Assembly: GCA_949299335.1 (NCBI GenBank)
Contig: CASGAD010000020.1
Coordinates: 1 to 39,805, forward strand
Length of the DNA stretch: 39,805 bases
Reading direction: 5' to 3'
DNA from: an uncultured bacterium
GTDB taxonomy: Bacteria; Bacillota_I; Bacilli_A; RFN20; CAG-826
The position numbers were made by a program, and so were the translations under genes. Position 1 is the first letter of the stretch. The number at the start of each line of letters is the position of its first letter. The notes under the pieces are model-generated. The model had not been told where the DNA came from. It ran no database searches and worked only from the letters and a program-made list of their open reading frames with translations. Below are positions 18,487 to 27,502 of this stretch, one piece after another.

Positions 18487-19203
18487 ATGGAAACAATTTT
18501 ATATATTGCAATTGTAGAAGATCAACAAGATGATTATGATTCATTAAAGAAATGTTTGGATGCTTTTTCTATTAAGAATAATGTCGAATTTAAAATTTCT
18601 TATTTTGAGAACGCTGTTTTATTTCTTAAGCAATATAGATCTGATTTTGATATCGTATTTATGGATATTGATATGCCTACAATAAACGGATTAGAAGCAG
18701 CCGAAAGTTTACGAAAAATAGACGAAGAAGTTCTGTTGATATTTATTACTAATTTAGTCCAACTTGCTATAAAAGGATACTCTGTCAGTGCTTTTGATTT
18801 TGTTTCTAAGCCATTAAATTATAGTCAGTTTTCGACCTTAATGACCAAAGCTCTTAAAAAAATAAGTTACAAAAAAAGAAAAGAAATAATTATAAATTCA
18901 AACAGAAAAAATTTTAGAATAGACGCGTTGTCTTTACTTTATGTTGAAGTAGTTAATCATAGTTTAATTTATCATACAACTTCAAATGAAATAAATTCGT
19001 GGGGAAGCTTAGCAAAAGTTTACGAAGAATTAAAAACAGAAGGTTTTGTGAAGATAAATAAATCAATAATATTGAATCTGAGGTTTGTTAAAGAAGTTGA
19101 TGGATTTAATATTATTTTGACTAACGGAGAAACGCTTTATCTTTCTCGTTTAGAGAAAAAAAGTTTTTTAGAAAAATTTACAAGGTTTGTTGTTGGTGAC
19201 TAA
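18487..19203 (+). CDS. LytTR-type response regulator
   Basis: 238 aa. Receiver domain (about 4-120) with the acidic pocket VEDQQDD, phosphoacceptor Asp 60 in VFMDIDMP and Lys in VSKPLNY. LytTR DNA-binding domain (about 135-238) starting NRKNFRIDALSLLYVE. This is the AgrA/ComE/LytR class, which binds paired direct repeats as a dimer. The longer in-frame TTG 18445 start is rejected because the -35 and -10 boxes would lie inside it. It is 3 nt from the kinase gene, so the pair is an operon. Targets are unknown; the surface operon just downstream is the nearest candidate. Confidence 0.9.
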   Translation: METILYIAIVEDQQDDYDSLKKCLDAFSIKNNVEFKISYFENAVLFLKQYRSDFDIVFMDIDMPTINGLEAAESLRKIDEEVLLIFITNLVQLAIKGYSVSAFDFVSKPLNYSQFSTLMTKALKKISYKKRKEIIINSNRKNFRIDALSLLYVEVVNHSLIYHTTSNEINSWGSLAKVYEELKTEGFVKINKSIILNLRFVKEVDGFNIILTNGETLYLSRLEKKSFLEKFTRFVVGD

Positions 19204-19206
19204 TTT

Positions 19207-20550
19207 ATGTATGATATTAATAATTTTTTCATCTACAAAATAATCGTTTTAGTTGAGATATTGATTGCTCAATTTATGTTTTTAAAAAGGATGAAAAAAA
19301 GATCCTATTTTTTAATTAGGTTTACTTGCGTTCATATACTTCTAATTGGTTTAACAATGGCAATACCCGTTTTTAGTTATGAAGCTCGGTATATTTCTTT
19401 ATTGTTTATATTTATTTATCTTTTAACAGTAATTGGTCAATTTTTTATTTATGATGTCAAATGGCTTGTTTTGCTTTATTTAACTTCAGCTGGATATATT
19501 ACACAACATTTATCGTATTCGATTGTTCAAATAATAATGATAATGAGTGGGTTAGATGTTAGCTCTGTAATCGGAATGTATGGAGATGAAACGGCGCTTC
19601 AAATGGATTATTTTAGTTTAGCAATAAATATTGAAGTGTTTTTCATCGTCTATTTATTAACTTATGGATTCTTTGCTTCAAAAATTAAAGAAGTTGATTT
19701 TTATATAGATAAAAAGCGGATTTTCTTTTTGTGTGGATTTTTTGCATTTAGTGCAATTGTCTTAAATTCATTTGTTGTTAACTCTAAAGGCGCAAAAGAA
19801 AATGCTGAATATGTCTTAATTTCTTCTTTGTATTCTTTTTGTATATCTTTTTTAACATTGCTTTTTTATTATCAACTAATTTCAGCGAAAAAAGCTGAGC
19901 ATCAAAGAGATATGATTAAAAAAATGTGGCAAGATGATAAGGAACACTATAAAATCGCTAAAGAAAATATAGATATAATTAATACAAAGTGCCATGACTT
20001 GAAGCACCAAATTAGAAAAATGAGACAAGGGAATTCTTTAGATAATAATTACATTGAAGAAATTGAGAATTCTATTATGATTTATGATAGTGTCTTAAAA
20101 ACTGGGAATGATGCTCTAGATGTTGTTTTGGCTGAAAAATCCTTTATTTGTAATAAACAGCAAATTTCTTTAACAGGAATTATTGATGGAGAGAAACTTT
20201 GTTTTATTGAGGAAAGCGATATTTACGCTCTTTTCGGGAACGCAATCGACAATGCAATTGAATACCTAATTAAAATTGAAAATCATAGCGATAGATTTAT
20301 TAGAATTCAGTCAAAAGAAACAAATGGTTTGTTTATCATACGAATAGAAAACTATTTAAAAGAACCTGTTGAATTAAAAGATGGCTTACCAATTACCACT
20401 AAAGAAGATAAAAACTTACATGGTTTTGGTATGAAATCCATGAAGATGATAGTTGAATCGTATGGTGGAGAGTTATTTATAAATCAGGAAAATAATTTAT
20501 TTTCAATAAATATGACTTTTCAGAATAAACCACTTACGAAAGAGAAATAA
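19207..20550 (+). CDS. GHKL-type membrane sensor histidine kinase (AgrC-like)
   Basis: 447 aa. About six or seven TM helices fill residues 5-230 with little outside the membrane, as in peptide-sensing AgrC/ComD kinases. Then a coiled linker and the dimerisation region with phosphoacceptor His 263 in KCHDLKHQ, followed by an HATPase_c_5-type domain: N-box FGNAIDNAIEYL and G-box HGFGMKSM. Partner of the LytTR regulator. No peptide precursor or AgrB-type processing gene is visible nearby, so the signal is unknown. Confidence 0.9.
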   Translation: MYDINNFFIYKIIVLVEILIAQFMFLKRMKKRSYFLIRFTCVHILLIGLTMAIPVFSYEARYISLLFIFIYLLTVIGQFFIYDVKWLVLLYLTSAGYITQHLSYSIVQIIMIMSGLDVSSVIGMYGDETALQMDYFSLAINIEVFFIVYLLTYGFFASKIKEVDFYIDKKRIFFLCGFFAFSAIVLNSFVVNSKGAKENAEYVLISSLYSFCISFLTLLFYYQLISAKKAEHQRDMIKKMWQDDKEHYKIAKENIDIINTKCHDLKHQIRKMRQGNSLDNNYIEEIENSIMIYDSVLKTGNDALDVVLAEKSFICNKQQISLTGIIDGEKLCFIEESDIYALFGNAIDNAIEYLIKIENHSDRFIRIQSKETNGLFIIRIENYLKEPVELKDGLPITTKEDKNLHGFGMKSMKMIVESYGGELFINQENNLFSINMTFQNKPLTKEK

Positions 20551-20568
20551 CTTGTTGCGAAATGTAGG

Positions 20569-20597
20569 TTGTAAGCGCTTACATCAATAATTAATAT
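20569..20597 (+). promoter_or_regulatory. cre/LacI-type operator overlapping the surface-operon promoter
   Basis: TTGTAAGCGCTTACA (20569-20583) fits the CcpA cre consensus WTGNAANCGNWNNCW at every position and contains a perfect 14-bp palindrome. A promoter TTGTAA (20569-20574) -17 nt- TAATAT (20592-20597) uses its left part as -35, so binding should block initiation. The RBS AAAGGAG follows. A dedicated LacI-family repressor is equally possible; none is encoded in the window. Confidence 0.75.
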
Positions 20598-20618
20598 TAT
20601 TACAAAGGAGTTAAATTC

Positions 20619-22964
20619 ATGAAAAGAAGAAAATTATTATTTTTAGCAGCCTTTGCATTAATTGGTTTGGGTGTTACAGGCTGTACAACAACTGAAAAGC
20701 CTGATGATAATGATAATCCAGGTATTACAGACAATGAGAAAGTTGAAGTTAGCGAGATTAGTATTGAACTCGATAAAGCAACAGCAAAAGTTGGAGATAT
20801 TTTGACACCAACAATTAAAATTAGACCAACAAACGCAACTAACAAAGAATACGTTTTAAGTAGTAGTGATGAAGAAGTTGCTAAAATTGAAGATGGAAAA
20901 ATCCATTGTTTAGCAGAAGGAAGTGTATTTATCACCGCTAGATCGAAAGATAATCCTAATAAGAAAGGTGAAGTCAAACTAGATGTTTTTGGTGTTGATG
21001 AAGAAGGAAGAGTTGAAAATATTTTTGAAGCCGAAGAAGGCAATGTTATTCCTGCAGAAAACGGGACAATTAGAGTCGAAGATGTAGTTGATGATAGAGT
21101 TAGTGGAACAGGAGTTGTAGGCTCACTTTCAAAAGGCGATAGAATCATTTGGGGAATTAATTCTTCAGCAAAAGACGATAACGCTTTATTAAAAATGAGG
21201 CTTATGGGGCCAAGTGGATGGTTAGGATATTGGGATTCAATACCATATAATTTTTCTGATCGGTATACTATTAAGATTAATGGAAAAATTTTAGATACCG
21301 AATCAATTTCTGTTGAGGGTACTGAAAAACAAGGATCAAGCGCTGATTATTATGCAATGGTTGACGTTGAACTTGGTCAAATTAGTTTAAATGAAGGATT
21401 AAATACAATAACCTTTGTTTGTTCAAATAGATTTGATCAATCTACTATCAATCAAGGCATTTATAATGGAACAATTTCTTGCTTTGGGAATGTTGATAGA
21501 ATCTCTGTTAAGAGTTCTAAAGATTTAAGTTATGTAGCTAATACTACTGAAGTAGAGAATGCAGACCCAGATATTTTATATAAATCTTTAAAACTCGAAG
21601 TTGAATCTTCAACCACAAGAATTTATGAAAACAAAGACAATCCTTTAGTTGATTTAGGCGATAAGACTTCTGTTGAATTTAAAGAAAAAATGAATATCAT
21701 GATGGGAGTAAATGCCGATTCAACAATCAAAGCAAAACTGAATTTGAATATTGCGACACCTTTTGAAAACTCTCTTGAAAAAGGCAACGATGTAGCATTA
21801 AAAGATATTCTTACACTTAATATTAATGGTAAAAAAGTTGATATTGAAAACATTACTTTAAAAGCTGGAGAAATTGATGACAGAAATACTTTCAATGTTG
21901 TCACAACTGGTTGGATAGAAATACCTGAAGGCAACAATGAAATAAGTGTTGTTGTTAACTCTGATTTAAGTAAGTATGATTTCAAAGGTGCTCTTGACTA
22001 TGTTGAAATTCAATCAGTTTCTGGAACTTTAACTCCATTTTTAAATGAAGAACCAATGCCTTCAACAACTTATAAATTTGAAGCTGAAGCGAATACTACA
22101 AAACGTGTTGGCTATCCTGAATTAAGTAGTGGTGCAACTTATGTTGAATTTATTGATGCAAAAAAAGTCCAAACAGATGTTTACACTAATAAGTTAGAAA
22201 CAACTAAAATTATTTATGGTATTGAAGCAAGTGCAGACACATTTGTTACAATTTCAATGAATATGGCCACACCTTATGTTGATGAAAACACAACCATTGA
22301 AGATGTTGGAGCAGGAAGTATTGGTGATCTTTGGGTCAATGGCACATTAATTAGTACGCCAAACACTTTAAAAGGAAATAATAAAAAAGGTGCAAAAGAC
22401 AATTTCACTTATTTCACAATTGAAGAGCAAGTTGAATTAAAAGCTGGCAAAAATAGAATCGTTTGGGAACCTCAAAATTATACAGGCAACGAATATGCTT
22501 ATTTTGGAGCTTTAGATTATATTGAAGTTACAGCAAGTGCAAATTTAACAGCTTACGAAGTCAATATGTGGACTGATAGAAATACATATTTCGACGATGC
22601 TAATAACGAACCAATTTATGTAACTGTTGATAAAGTTAGTGAATCAAGTCCAAATACATGCTGGGTAGGATTATATAAAGAAGAAGATTCTGTTGAAGAA
22701 AATCAACCAGGTTCTTTATATTGGTATTATCCAACAAACAGCGCTTATAATAGTGACCAAGTCTATTATCTTAATAAACCTTGTGATATTACTAGACAAA
22801 ATCCAAATTCAGAACGTCCATTAATTGGGGCTGAAACAGGCGGTTATTATAAGATTGTTTACATGGAAAAAGATACAACTAACGCCAATAATGGTTATGA
22901 TGTAACTGATGTCGTTCATATAAGCGTATGGAATGATCCAGATGTTTATGGTCGTATTAACTAA
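20619..22964 (+). CDS. Surface lipoprotein with Ig-like and carbohydrate-binding-like modules
   Basis: 781 aa. Lipoprotein signal peptide with lipobox VTGC (Cys about 22). A bacterial Ig-like (BIG2) domain follows at about 43-125 (VSEISIELDKATAKVGD onward, ending in a VFITARS strand). Then come three beta-rich modules: about 134-300 (starts IFEAEEG), 318-470 (SLKLEVES) and 482-640 (TYKFEAEAN). Modules 2 and 3 share ATPFEN/ATPYVDEN and GALDYVEI/GALDYIEV, so they are internal repeats resembling CBM6/CBM35-type sandwiches. A C-terminal domain of about 140 aa is Trp/Tyr-rich. No catalytic domain is recognisable. First gene of a three-gene operon with a phosphoesterase and a GH3 glycosidase; it probably captures a glycan at the cell surface. 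Exact family membership is inference. Confidence 0.8.
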   Translation: MKRRKLLFLAAFALIGLGVTGCTTTEKPDDNDNPGITDNEKVEVSEISIELDKATAKVGDILTPTIKIRPTNATNKEYVLSSSDEEVAKIEDGKIHCLAEGSVFITARSKDNPNKKGEVKLDVFGVDEEGRVENIFEAEEGNVIPAENGTIRVEDVVDDRVSGTGVVGSLSKGDRIIWGINSSAKDDNALLKMRLMGPSGWLGYWDSIPYNFSDRYTIKINGKILDTESISVEGTEKQGSSADYYAMVDVELGQISLNEGLNTITFVCSNRFDQSTINQGIYNGTISCFGNVDRISVKSSKDLSYVANTTEVENADPDILYKSLKLEVESSTTRIYENKDNPLVDLGDKTSVEFKEKMNIMMGVNADSTIKAKLNLNIATPFENSLEKGNDVALKDILTLNINGKKVDIENITLKAGEIDDRNTFNVVTTGWIEIPEGNNEISVVVNSDLSKYDFKGALDYVEIQSVSGTLTPFLNEEPMPSTTYKFEAEANTTKRVGYPELSSGATYVEFIDAKKVQTDVYTNKLETTKIIYGIEASADTFVTISMNMATPYVDENTTIEDVGAGSIGDLWVNGTLISTPNTLKGNNKKGAKDNFTYFTIEEQVELKAGKNRIVWEPQNYTGNEYAYFGALDYIEVTASANLTAYEVNMWTDRNTYFDDANNEPIYVTVDKVSESSPNTCWVGLYKEEDSVEENQPGSLYWYYPTNSAYNSDQVYYLNKPCDITRQNPNSERPLIGAETGGYYKIVYMEKDTTNANNGYDVTDVVHISVWNDPDVYGRIN

Positions 22965-22972
22965 TATTAGTT

Positions 22973-24355
22973 ATGACAATTAAAAAAATAATCCCTCTTA
23001 TCTTTTGCTTATCTTTAGTTAGCCTTGTTGGGTGTACCAATAACACCCAACAAGATGATCCTAATGATGAACCATTAATAAAAGAAGATATTACTAGTCA
23101 ATATCTTGAAATAAATTATTACCATGACTCTGAAATAAAAAACTCTGCAGAAGGCTTATTATTAATAAGAAAAAAGGAAAACATTGATTTAAGTTCTTTT
23201 TCTTTATCGGTCAAATGGGGTAATGATAATAATGCTTTTAAAGATTATGACTCTTTATTTTCTATAGAAAATATAAAAGCAACAGAGTATGAATATGAAT
23301 TTAAAGAAAATAGTTTAATTCCTATTAGGGCAACTAAACTATGGGTTGAAATTCTTGATAAAAACGATATTGTCGATAAAGGTACAATCGATGTCACTGC
23401 ATATAAAAAGGATGTGGAACTTGTAACAAGTTTTGAAGTGATTAGTGATCAACAAGTAAATACATCAACAAAAGGTTTTTATAGAAGAAGTGTAAAAGCG
23501 TTTAAAGATATAAAAGAAAATAATCCTAATTCTTTTGGAATTTTTGTTAATGGTGATATTGTTGATGAGTGCAGTGCTGCAAATTATGATGAATTCTATA
23601 AATCATATGCTGAAGTATTTAAAGAAAACGAAATTCCTATGTATGTTGGAATCGGAAATCATGAATTTATTAAGCTAAGTGAGAATGCTTACTATGAAGG
23701 AATGAGTGAAAGTCAAATTTCTAAAAATTTCAATGAAAGATTGAATTTACGGAAAGAAAAAACAGGCAATGAATCACAATATTATTCTATTGATAATGGT
23801 GATATGAAATTTATCTTTTTGGGAACAACTAGAATGCCAATGGCTCTTGATGGTAATTCTAGAGCAGATTGCTATTTGGGTGAAGAGCAGCTACTTTGGT
23901 TAGAAAGTGAAATTAATCAAAGCAAAGATAAAAAAATTTTCATTATGTCTCATGGCAGCTTAAGAGATACTGTTAGTGGTTCCTTAACTTCTTTAAAACA
24001 AACGTGGTATGGATATAATAAAGAAGAAGAAAGTAAGATTAGAGAAATAATAGATGGCAAAGATAATGTTTACTTTTTTTCAAGCCATTCTCATTGGTGT
24101 TTTGAAAGCGAAAACCCTTATTTAATTGAAGAAGGCGGTCCATCATTCTTCAACACCGGAGCAATTGGATATTTATGGGAAGGTAACGGTGATGGTAAAC
24201 ATTATAAAGATGGTAATTATGAAAATGGCGGAGCTCAAGGACTTTATGTTGAAGTTTACAAAGATCAAATTCATATAAAAGGAAGAGAGTTCGAAGATGT
24301 TGATGGAACAAGTCAATATTGGTTTAGTAATTATCAAGTTGTAATTGAAATATAG
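22973..24355 (+). CDS. Calcineurin-like metallophosphoesterase lipoprotein
   Basis: 460 aa. Lipoprotein signal with lipobox LVGC (Cys about 21), a beta-rich N-terminal domain (about 45-150), then the metallophosphoesterase fold. Metal ligands are visible in order: SDQQ (Asp 159; the usual D-x-H is D-x-Q), NGDIVD, GNHE (228-231), His 327 in SHG, and SHSHW (His 372/374, usually GHxH). So it should be a two-metal phosphatase or phosphodiesterase acting outside the membrane; substrate unknown. It lies 8 nt after the lipoprotein gene and 8 nt before the GH3 gene, so it is co-expressed with a glycan binder and a glycosidase. Confidence 0.85.
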   Translation: MTIKKIIPLIFCLSLVSLVGCTNNTQQDDPNDEPLIKEDITSQYLEINYYHDSEIKNSAEGLLLIRKKENIDLSSFSLSVKWGNDNNAFKDYDSLFSIENIKATEYEYEFKENSLIPIRATKLWVEILDKNDIVDKGTIDVTAYKKDVELVTSFEVISDQQVNTSTKGFYRRSVKAFKDIKENNPNSFGIFVNGDIVDECSAANYDEFYKSYAEVFKENEIPMYVGIGNHEFIKLSENAYYEGMSESQISKNFNERLNLRKEKTGNESQYYSIDNGDMKFIFLGTTRMPMALDGNSRADCYLGEEQLLWLESEINQSKDKKIFIMSHGSLRDTVSGSLTSLKQTWYGYNKEEESKIREIIDGKDNVYFFSSHSHWCFESENPYLIEEGGPSFFNTGAIGYLWEGNGDGKHYKDGNYENGGAQGLYVEVYKDQIHIKGREFEDVDGTSQYWFSNYQVVIEI

Positions 24356-24363
24356 GAGTTTTT

Positions 24364-27303
24364 ATGAAAAAAGGTTTTAAAATAGCATTATTTTCATCTC
24401 TTTTAGTATTAAGTGGCACGATTATTGTTGGTAATATTTTAGTTTATAATGTTTTTGGAAAAGACTTTATCAACAGTGCTATTGTTGGCAGTTCATCTTC
24501 TTATGGTGATGAAGAAAGTCAAAAACTAGGAGCTGATTTGGTTAGAAAAATTAGTGAAGGCGGAACAGTTTTATTGAAAAATGAAAACAATGTATTGCCA
24601 TTAAATACCAAAGAAAATAACAAAATCAATGTTTTTGGATATACGGCTTTAGATAATGCATGGGTTTTTACTGGTGTTGGTTCTGGTTCTTGTAAACCTG
24701 ACCCAGCTAAAAGAGTTGGAATACTTGGAGGATTAGAACAAGCTGGCTTTGAATACAATGAAGAAATTATTAATAAGTATAAAGAAGCTATTCCTACTAC
24801 AGATCCATGGATGTCGATGAATCAAAACGGAAAAATAATTCAACCTGATTCAAGTTTTTATACTGATGAATTAATCGAAAACGCGAAAGAATTTTCCGAC
24901 ACTGCTTTAGTTGTTTTATCTAGAATAAGTGGAGAAAATGTTGGTGAAATTCCTACAGTTTCGACGGATTATCTTAGTGGGGAAGTTGATACTTCAAGGT
25001 CTTATTTAGATTTGGCTAAAAAAGAAGAAGAAATGTTAGAAATTGTTGAAGAGAATTTTGATAAGGTAATTGTTTTATTAAATACAACTAATAATATGCA
25101 ATGTGAATTTTTATTAGATGGAGGTATCGATTCAGCATTATATTGTGGGGCTACTGGATTATGTGGAGCTGAAAGCGTTGCAAATTTACTTGCTGGGAAA
25201 AAGACAGTATTAAACGAGGATGGGGAAAAGGAGGAAGTGCTTGTTTCTCCTAGCGGAAAACTTGCTGATACGTATGTTTTTGATTATAAAAACGAACCAG
25301 TCTATGCTAATTGTTTTGTAACAAATAAGTCAACTACTGGTGGAAATATAGTTTATCAAGAAGGGATTTATTTTGGTTATCGTTGGTATGAAACTGCCAA
25401 CAAAGAAGGATTCTTTTCTGGATTAAAAAATGGTTATGATTCAGCAGTTATTTATCCTTTTGGATATGGTTTAAGTTATACAAATTTTGATTGGGAAGTA
25501 ATTAATGTAAGTCTACCTGAAGACTCAAATATCAACAAGGATTCTAAAATTAATATTGTAGTTAGGGTAACAAATAAAGGAAATTATCCTGGTAGGGATG
25601 TTGTTCAACTTTATTATAGCGCGCCTTATTATGATGGTGAAATTGAGAAAAGCGCTGCAAATTTAGTAGATTTTGTTAAAACACCAACAATTGAACCTGA
25701 CAAATATTATGATATTCAACTTACCGTAGACGCTTATTCTATGGCAAGTTATGATTGTTATGACAAAAACAATAATTTAAACACAGGTTATGAATTGGAT
25801 GCTGGGCAATATGAATTATCTTTAAGAACTGATGCACATAACTTAAAAAATATGAGTAGAAATATTATTACTTATAATGTTAAGGAAGATATTTTATTTC
25901 AAAAAGATCCAGTTACTAATTATGATGTCATCAATAGATTTACTGGAGAGGATGCATATGCTGGAGTAAGTATTGACGGATCAAACGTTGGGATAAACGA
26001 AACATATTTAAGTAGAGAAGATTTTATTGCGACATTTAGGGATCGTGCTGCTAGTTTACCAAAAGATCAAACAAAAATAAGTAAAGCAAGAACGTATGTA
26101 AGTAAAGCAAACAATCAAGAAGAAATGCCAAAATTCGAAGAAAACAACGAACTTTATGTTGTTACGAAAAAAGATGGTACAAAAGCCTCTTCAGAAGAGT
26201 TAAAGAATTCTAAAGATTTAATTTTTAATGATAACTTAGTGGATGAACTTACTAAGGACTATGATGGTGAACTTTGGGATAAATTAATTAATCAAGTTTC
26301 AAAATCAGAAGCGAAAGCTTTAGTTGAAAGAAGTGGTTTTGGCTCTGAAACTATTGAGTCTATTGGAAAACCAAGTACACTTGATTTTGACGGACCAAGT
26401 GGATTTAATGAAAACACTCAAAAAGTAGCAGAAGATAAATCATTATGGACAAGTTATCCAGCAGAATGTGTAATTGGATGTACATTTGATGTTCAATTGG
26501 CTAATGAAATTGGAAAATCAATGGCATTTGAAGCAAATAAGAGTGGCATTAACGGTTGGTATGCACCAGGAGTAAATTTACATAGATCAAATTATAACGG
26601 AAGAAACTATGAATATTATAGTGAAGACCCAATCGTTTCTGGAAAGTTAGCAAGTGCGACAATTCAAGGTGCTAAATCTGGTGGATTATATTGCTATTTG
26701 AAACATTTTGTTTTAAGTGAAGAAGGAGACAACGCAAAAGGTGTAGATACTTGGATTACCGAACAAGCTCTTAGAGAACTTTATTTAAAGCCATTTGAAA
26801 TAGCTGTTAAAGATGGTGCAAACGGCATTATGACTGCCTTTAATCGAGTAGGACCGGTTTGGGCAGGTGCTTCTTATGATTTATGCACAGAAATTTTAAG
26901 AAATGAATGGGGATTTAAAGGCAGTGTGATTACTGACTGGAGTAGTGGCGATGACATCATGAATACACAAATGGGTGTAGTTGCTGGAAACGACATGTGG
27001 TTAAATCCTTTAAATAATAACGGAAAACCATTAGATGTTAATGATCCAACAGAGATGTATTGTGCTAAACTCGCATTAAAACATAATTTATATACCTATG
27101 TTTCTACTTATAAATATGCTAGAGATTATACTTCGGATGATGATTATAAAATTAATGCCGGCGTTATTGGTGGAGGTCAAGCACAAGACTGGGTTACTCC
27201 AAGAATAATCGCAATTGATTTGACAGTTTTTGGATGTACCATTATTTCGGCTTTGTACTTATTCGAACCTTGGAAATACTTTAAAAAAGAAAAACAAGAA
27301 TAA
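24364..27303 (+). CDS. Membrane-anchored GH3 glycosidase with swapped domain order
   Basis: 979 aa. N-terminal TM segment about 7-29 and C-terminal TM segment about 945-967 followed by KKEKQE, which would place the catalytic part outside. The order is reversed relative to most GH3 enzymes: the alpha/beta sandwich comes first (EGGTVLLKNENNVLPL about 51-66), then an Fn3-like domain (GYGLSYTNFDWEV, then NKGNYPGRDVVQLYY), then the TIM barrel last, with LKHF (Lys 780, His 781), a reduced substrate loop, and nucleophile Asp 858 in VITDWS. Such inverted GH3s are known, e.g. in Butyrivibrio and Ruminococcus beta-glucosidases (family knowledge). Likely removes beta-linked sugars; specificity unknown. 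Last gene of the operon, with a terminator behind it. Confidence 0.9.
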   Translation: MKKGFKIALFSSLLVLSGTIIVGNILVYNVFGKDFINSAIVGSSSSYGDEESQKLGADLVRKISEGGTVLLKNENNVLPLNTKENNKINVFGYTALDNAWVFTGVGSGSCKPDPAKRVGILGGLEQAGFEYNEEIINKYKEAIPTTDPWMSMNQNGKIIQPDSSFYTDELIENAKEFSDTALVVLSRISGENVGEIPTVSTDYLSGEVDTSRSYLDLAKKEEEMLEIVEENFDKVIVLLNTTNNMQCEFLLDGGIDSALYCGATGLCGAESVANLLAGKKTVLNEDGEKEEVLVSPSGKLADTYVFDYKNEPVYANCFVTNKSTTGGNIVYQEGIYFGYRWYETANKEGFFSGLKNGYDSAVIYPFGYGLSYTNFDWEVINVSLPEDSNINKDSKINIVVRVTNKGNYPGRDVVQLYYSAPYYDGEIEKSAANLVDFVKTPTIEPDKYYDIQLTVDAYSMASYDCYDKNNNLNTGYELDAGQYELSLRTDAHNLKNMSRNIITYNVKEDILFQKDPVTNYDVINRFTGEDAYAGVSIDGSNVGINETYLSREDFIATFRDRAASLPKDQTKISKARTYVSKANNQEEMPKFEENNELYVVTKKDGTKASSEELKNSKDLIFNDNLVDELTKDYDGELWDKLINQVSKSEAKALVERSGFGSETIESIGKPSTLDFDGPSGFNENTQKVAEDKSLWTSYPAECVIGCTFDVQLANEIGKSMAFEANKSGINGWYAPGVNLHRSNYNGRNYEYYSEDPIVSGKLASATIQGAKSGGLYCYLKHFVLSEEGDNAKGVDTWITEQALRELYLKPFEIAVKDGANGIMTAFNRVGPVWAGASYDLCTEILRNEWGFKGSVITDWSSGDDIMNTQMGVVAGNDMWLNPLNNNGKPLDVNDPTEMYCAKLALKHNLYTYVSTYKYARDYTSDDDYKINAGVIGGGQAQDWVTPRIIAIDLTVFGCTIISALYLFEPWKYFKKEKQE

Positions 27304-27309
27304 AAATAG

Positions 27310-27346
27310 AATCCCTTGTTAAATTAAATTAATAAGGGATTTTTTA
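27310..27346 (+). terminator. Terminator of the surface operon
   Basis: AATCCCTT/AAGGGATT stem (27310-27317 with 27334-27341), then a run of T. It ends the lipoprotein-phosphoesterase-GH3 operon. Confidence 0.85.
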
Positions 27347-27447
27347 TTAAACTTTTGGAATAAAAACCTATTTTTAGTATTATTTTTTGCTTCTTTTGGC
27401 TTCTTATTAAAGTTATTAAAGATTTATCTTTAACTAAACGATATTAG

Positions 27448-27476
27448 ATGAAAAATTATATAAACTTGTTTATAAT
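27448..27476 (+). promoter_or_regulatory. Predicted lysS promoter
   Basis: ATGAAA (27448-27453), 17-nt spacer, perfect TATAAT (27471-27476). RBS GAGAGGG follows. The short leader (about 20 nt) leaves no room for a T-box riboswitch. Confidence 0.55.
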
Positions 27477-27502
27477 ATTCTAGAAAATTGAGAGGGTAAA
27501 AT

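Noticed and set aside
20600-21148. 182-aa minus-strand open frame inside the lipoprotein gene
   Set aside because: Ser/Thr/Pro/Leu-rich reverse reading of a real gene; no start signals.
27347-27502. Possible T-box or lysine riboswitch before lysS
   Set aside because: The promoter lies only about 20-30 nt before the RBS, and no T-box or L-box motifs or antiterminator pair are visible.
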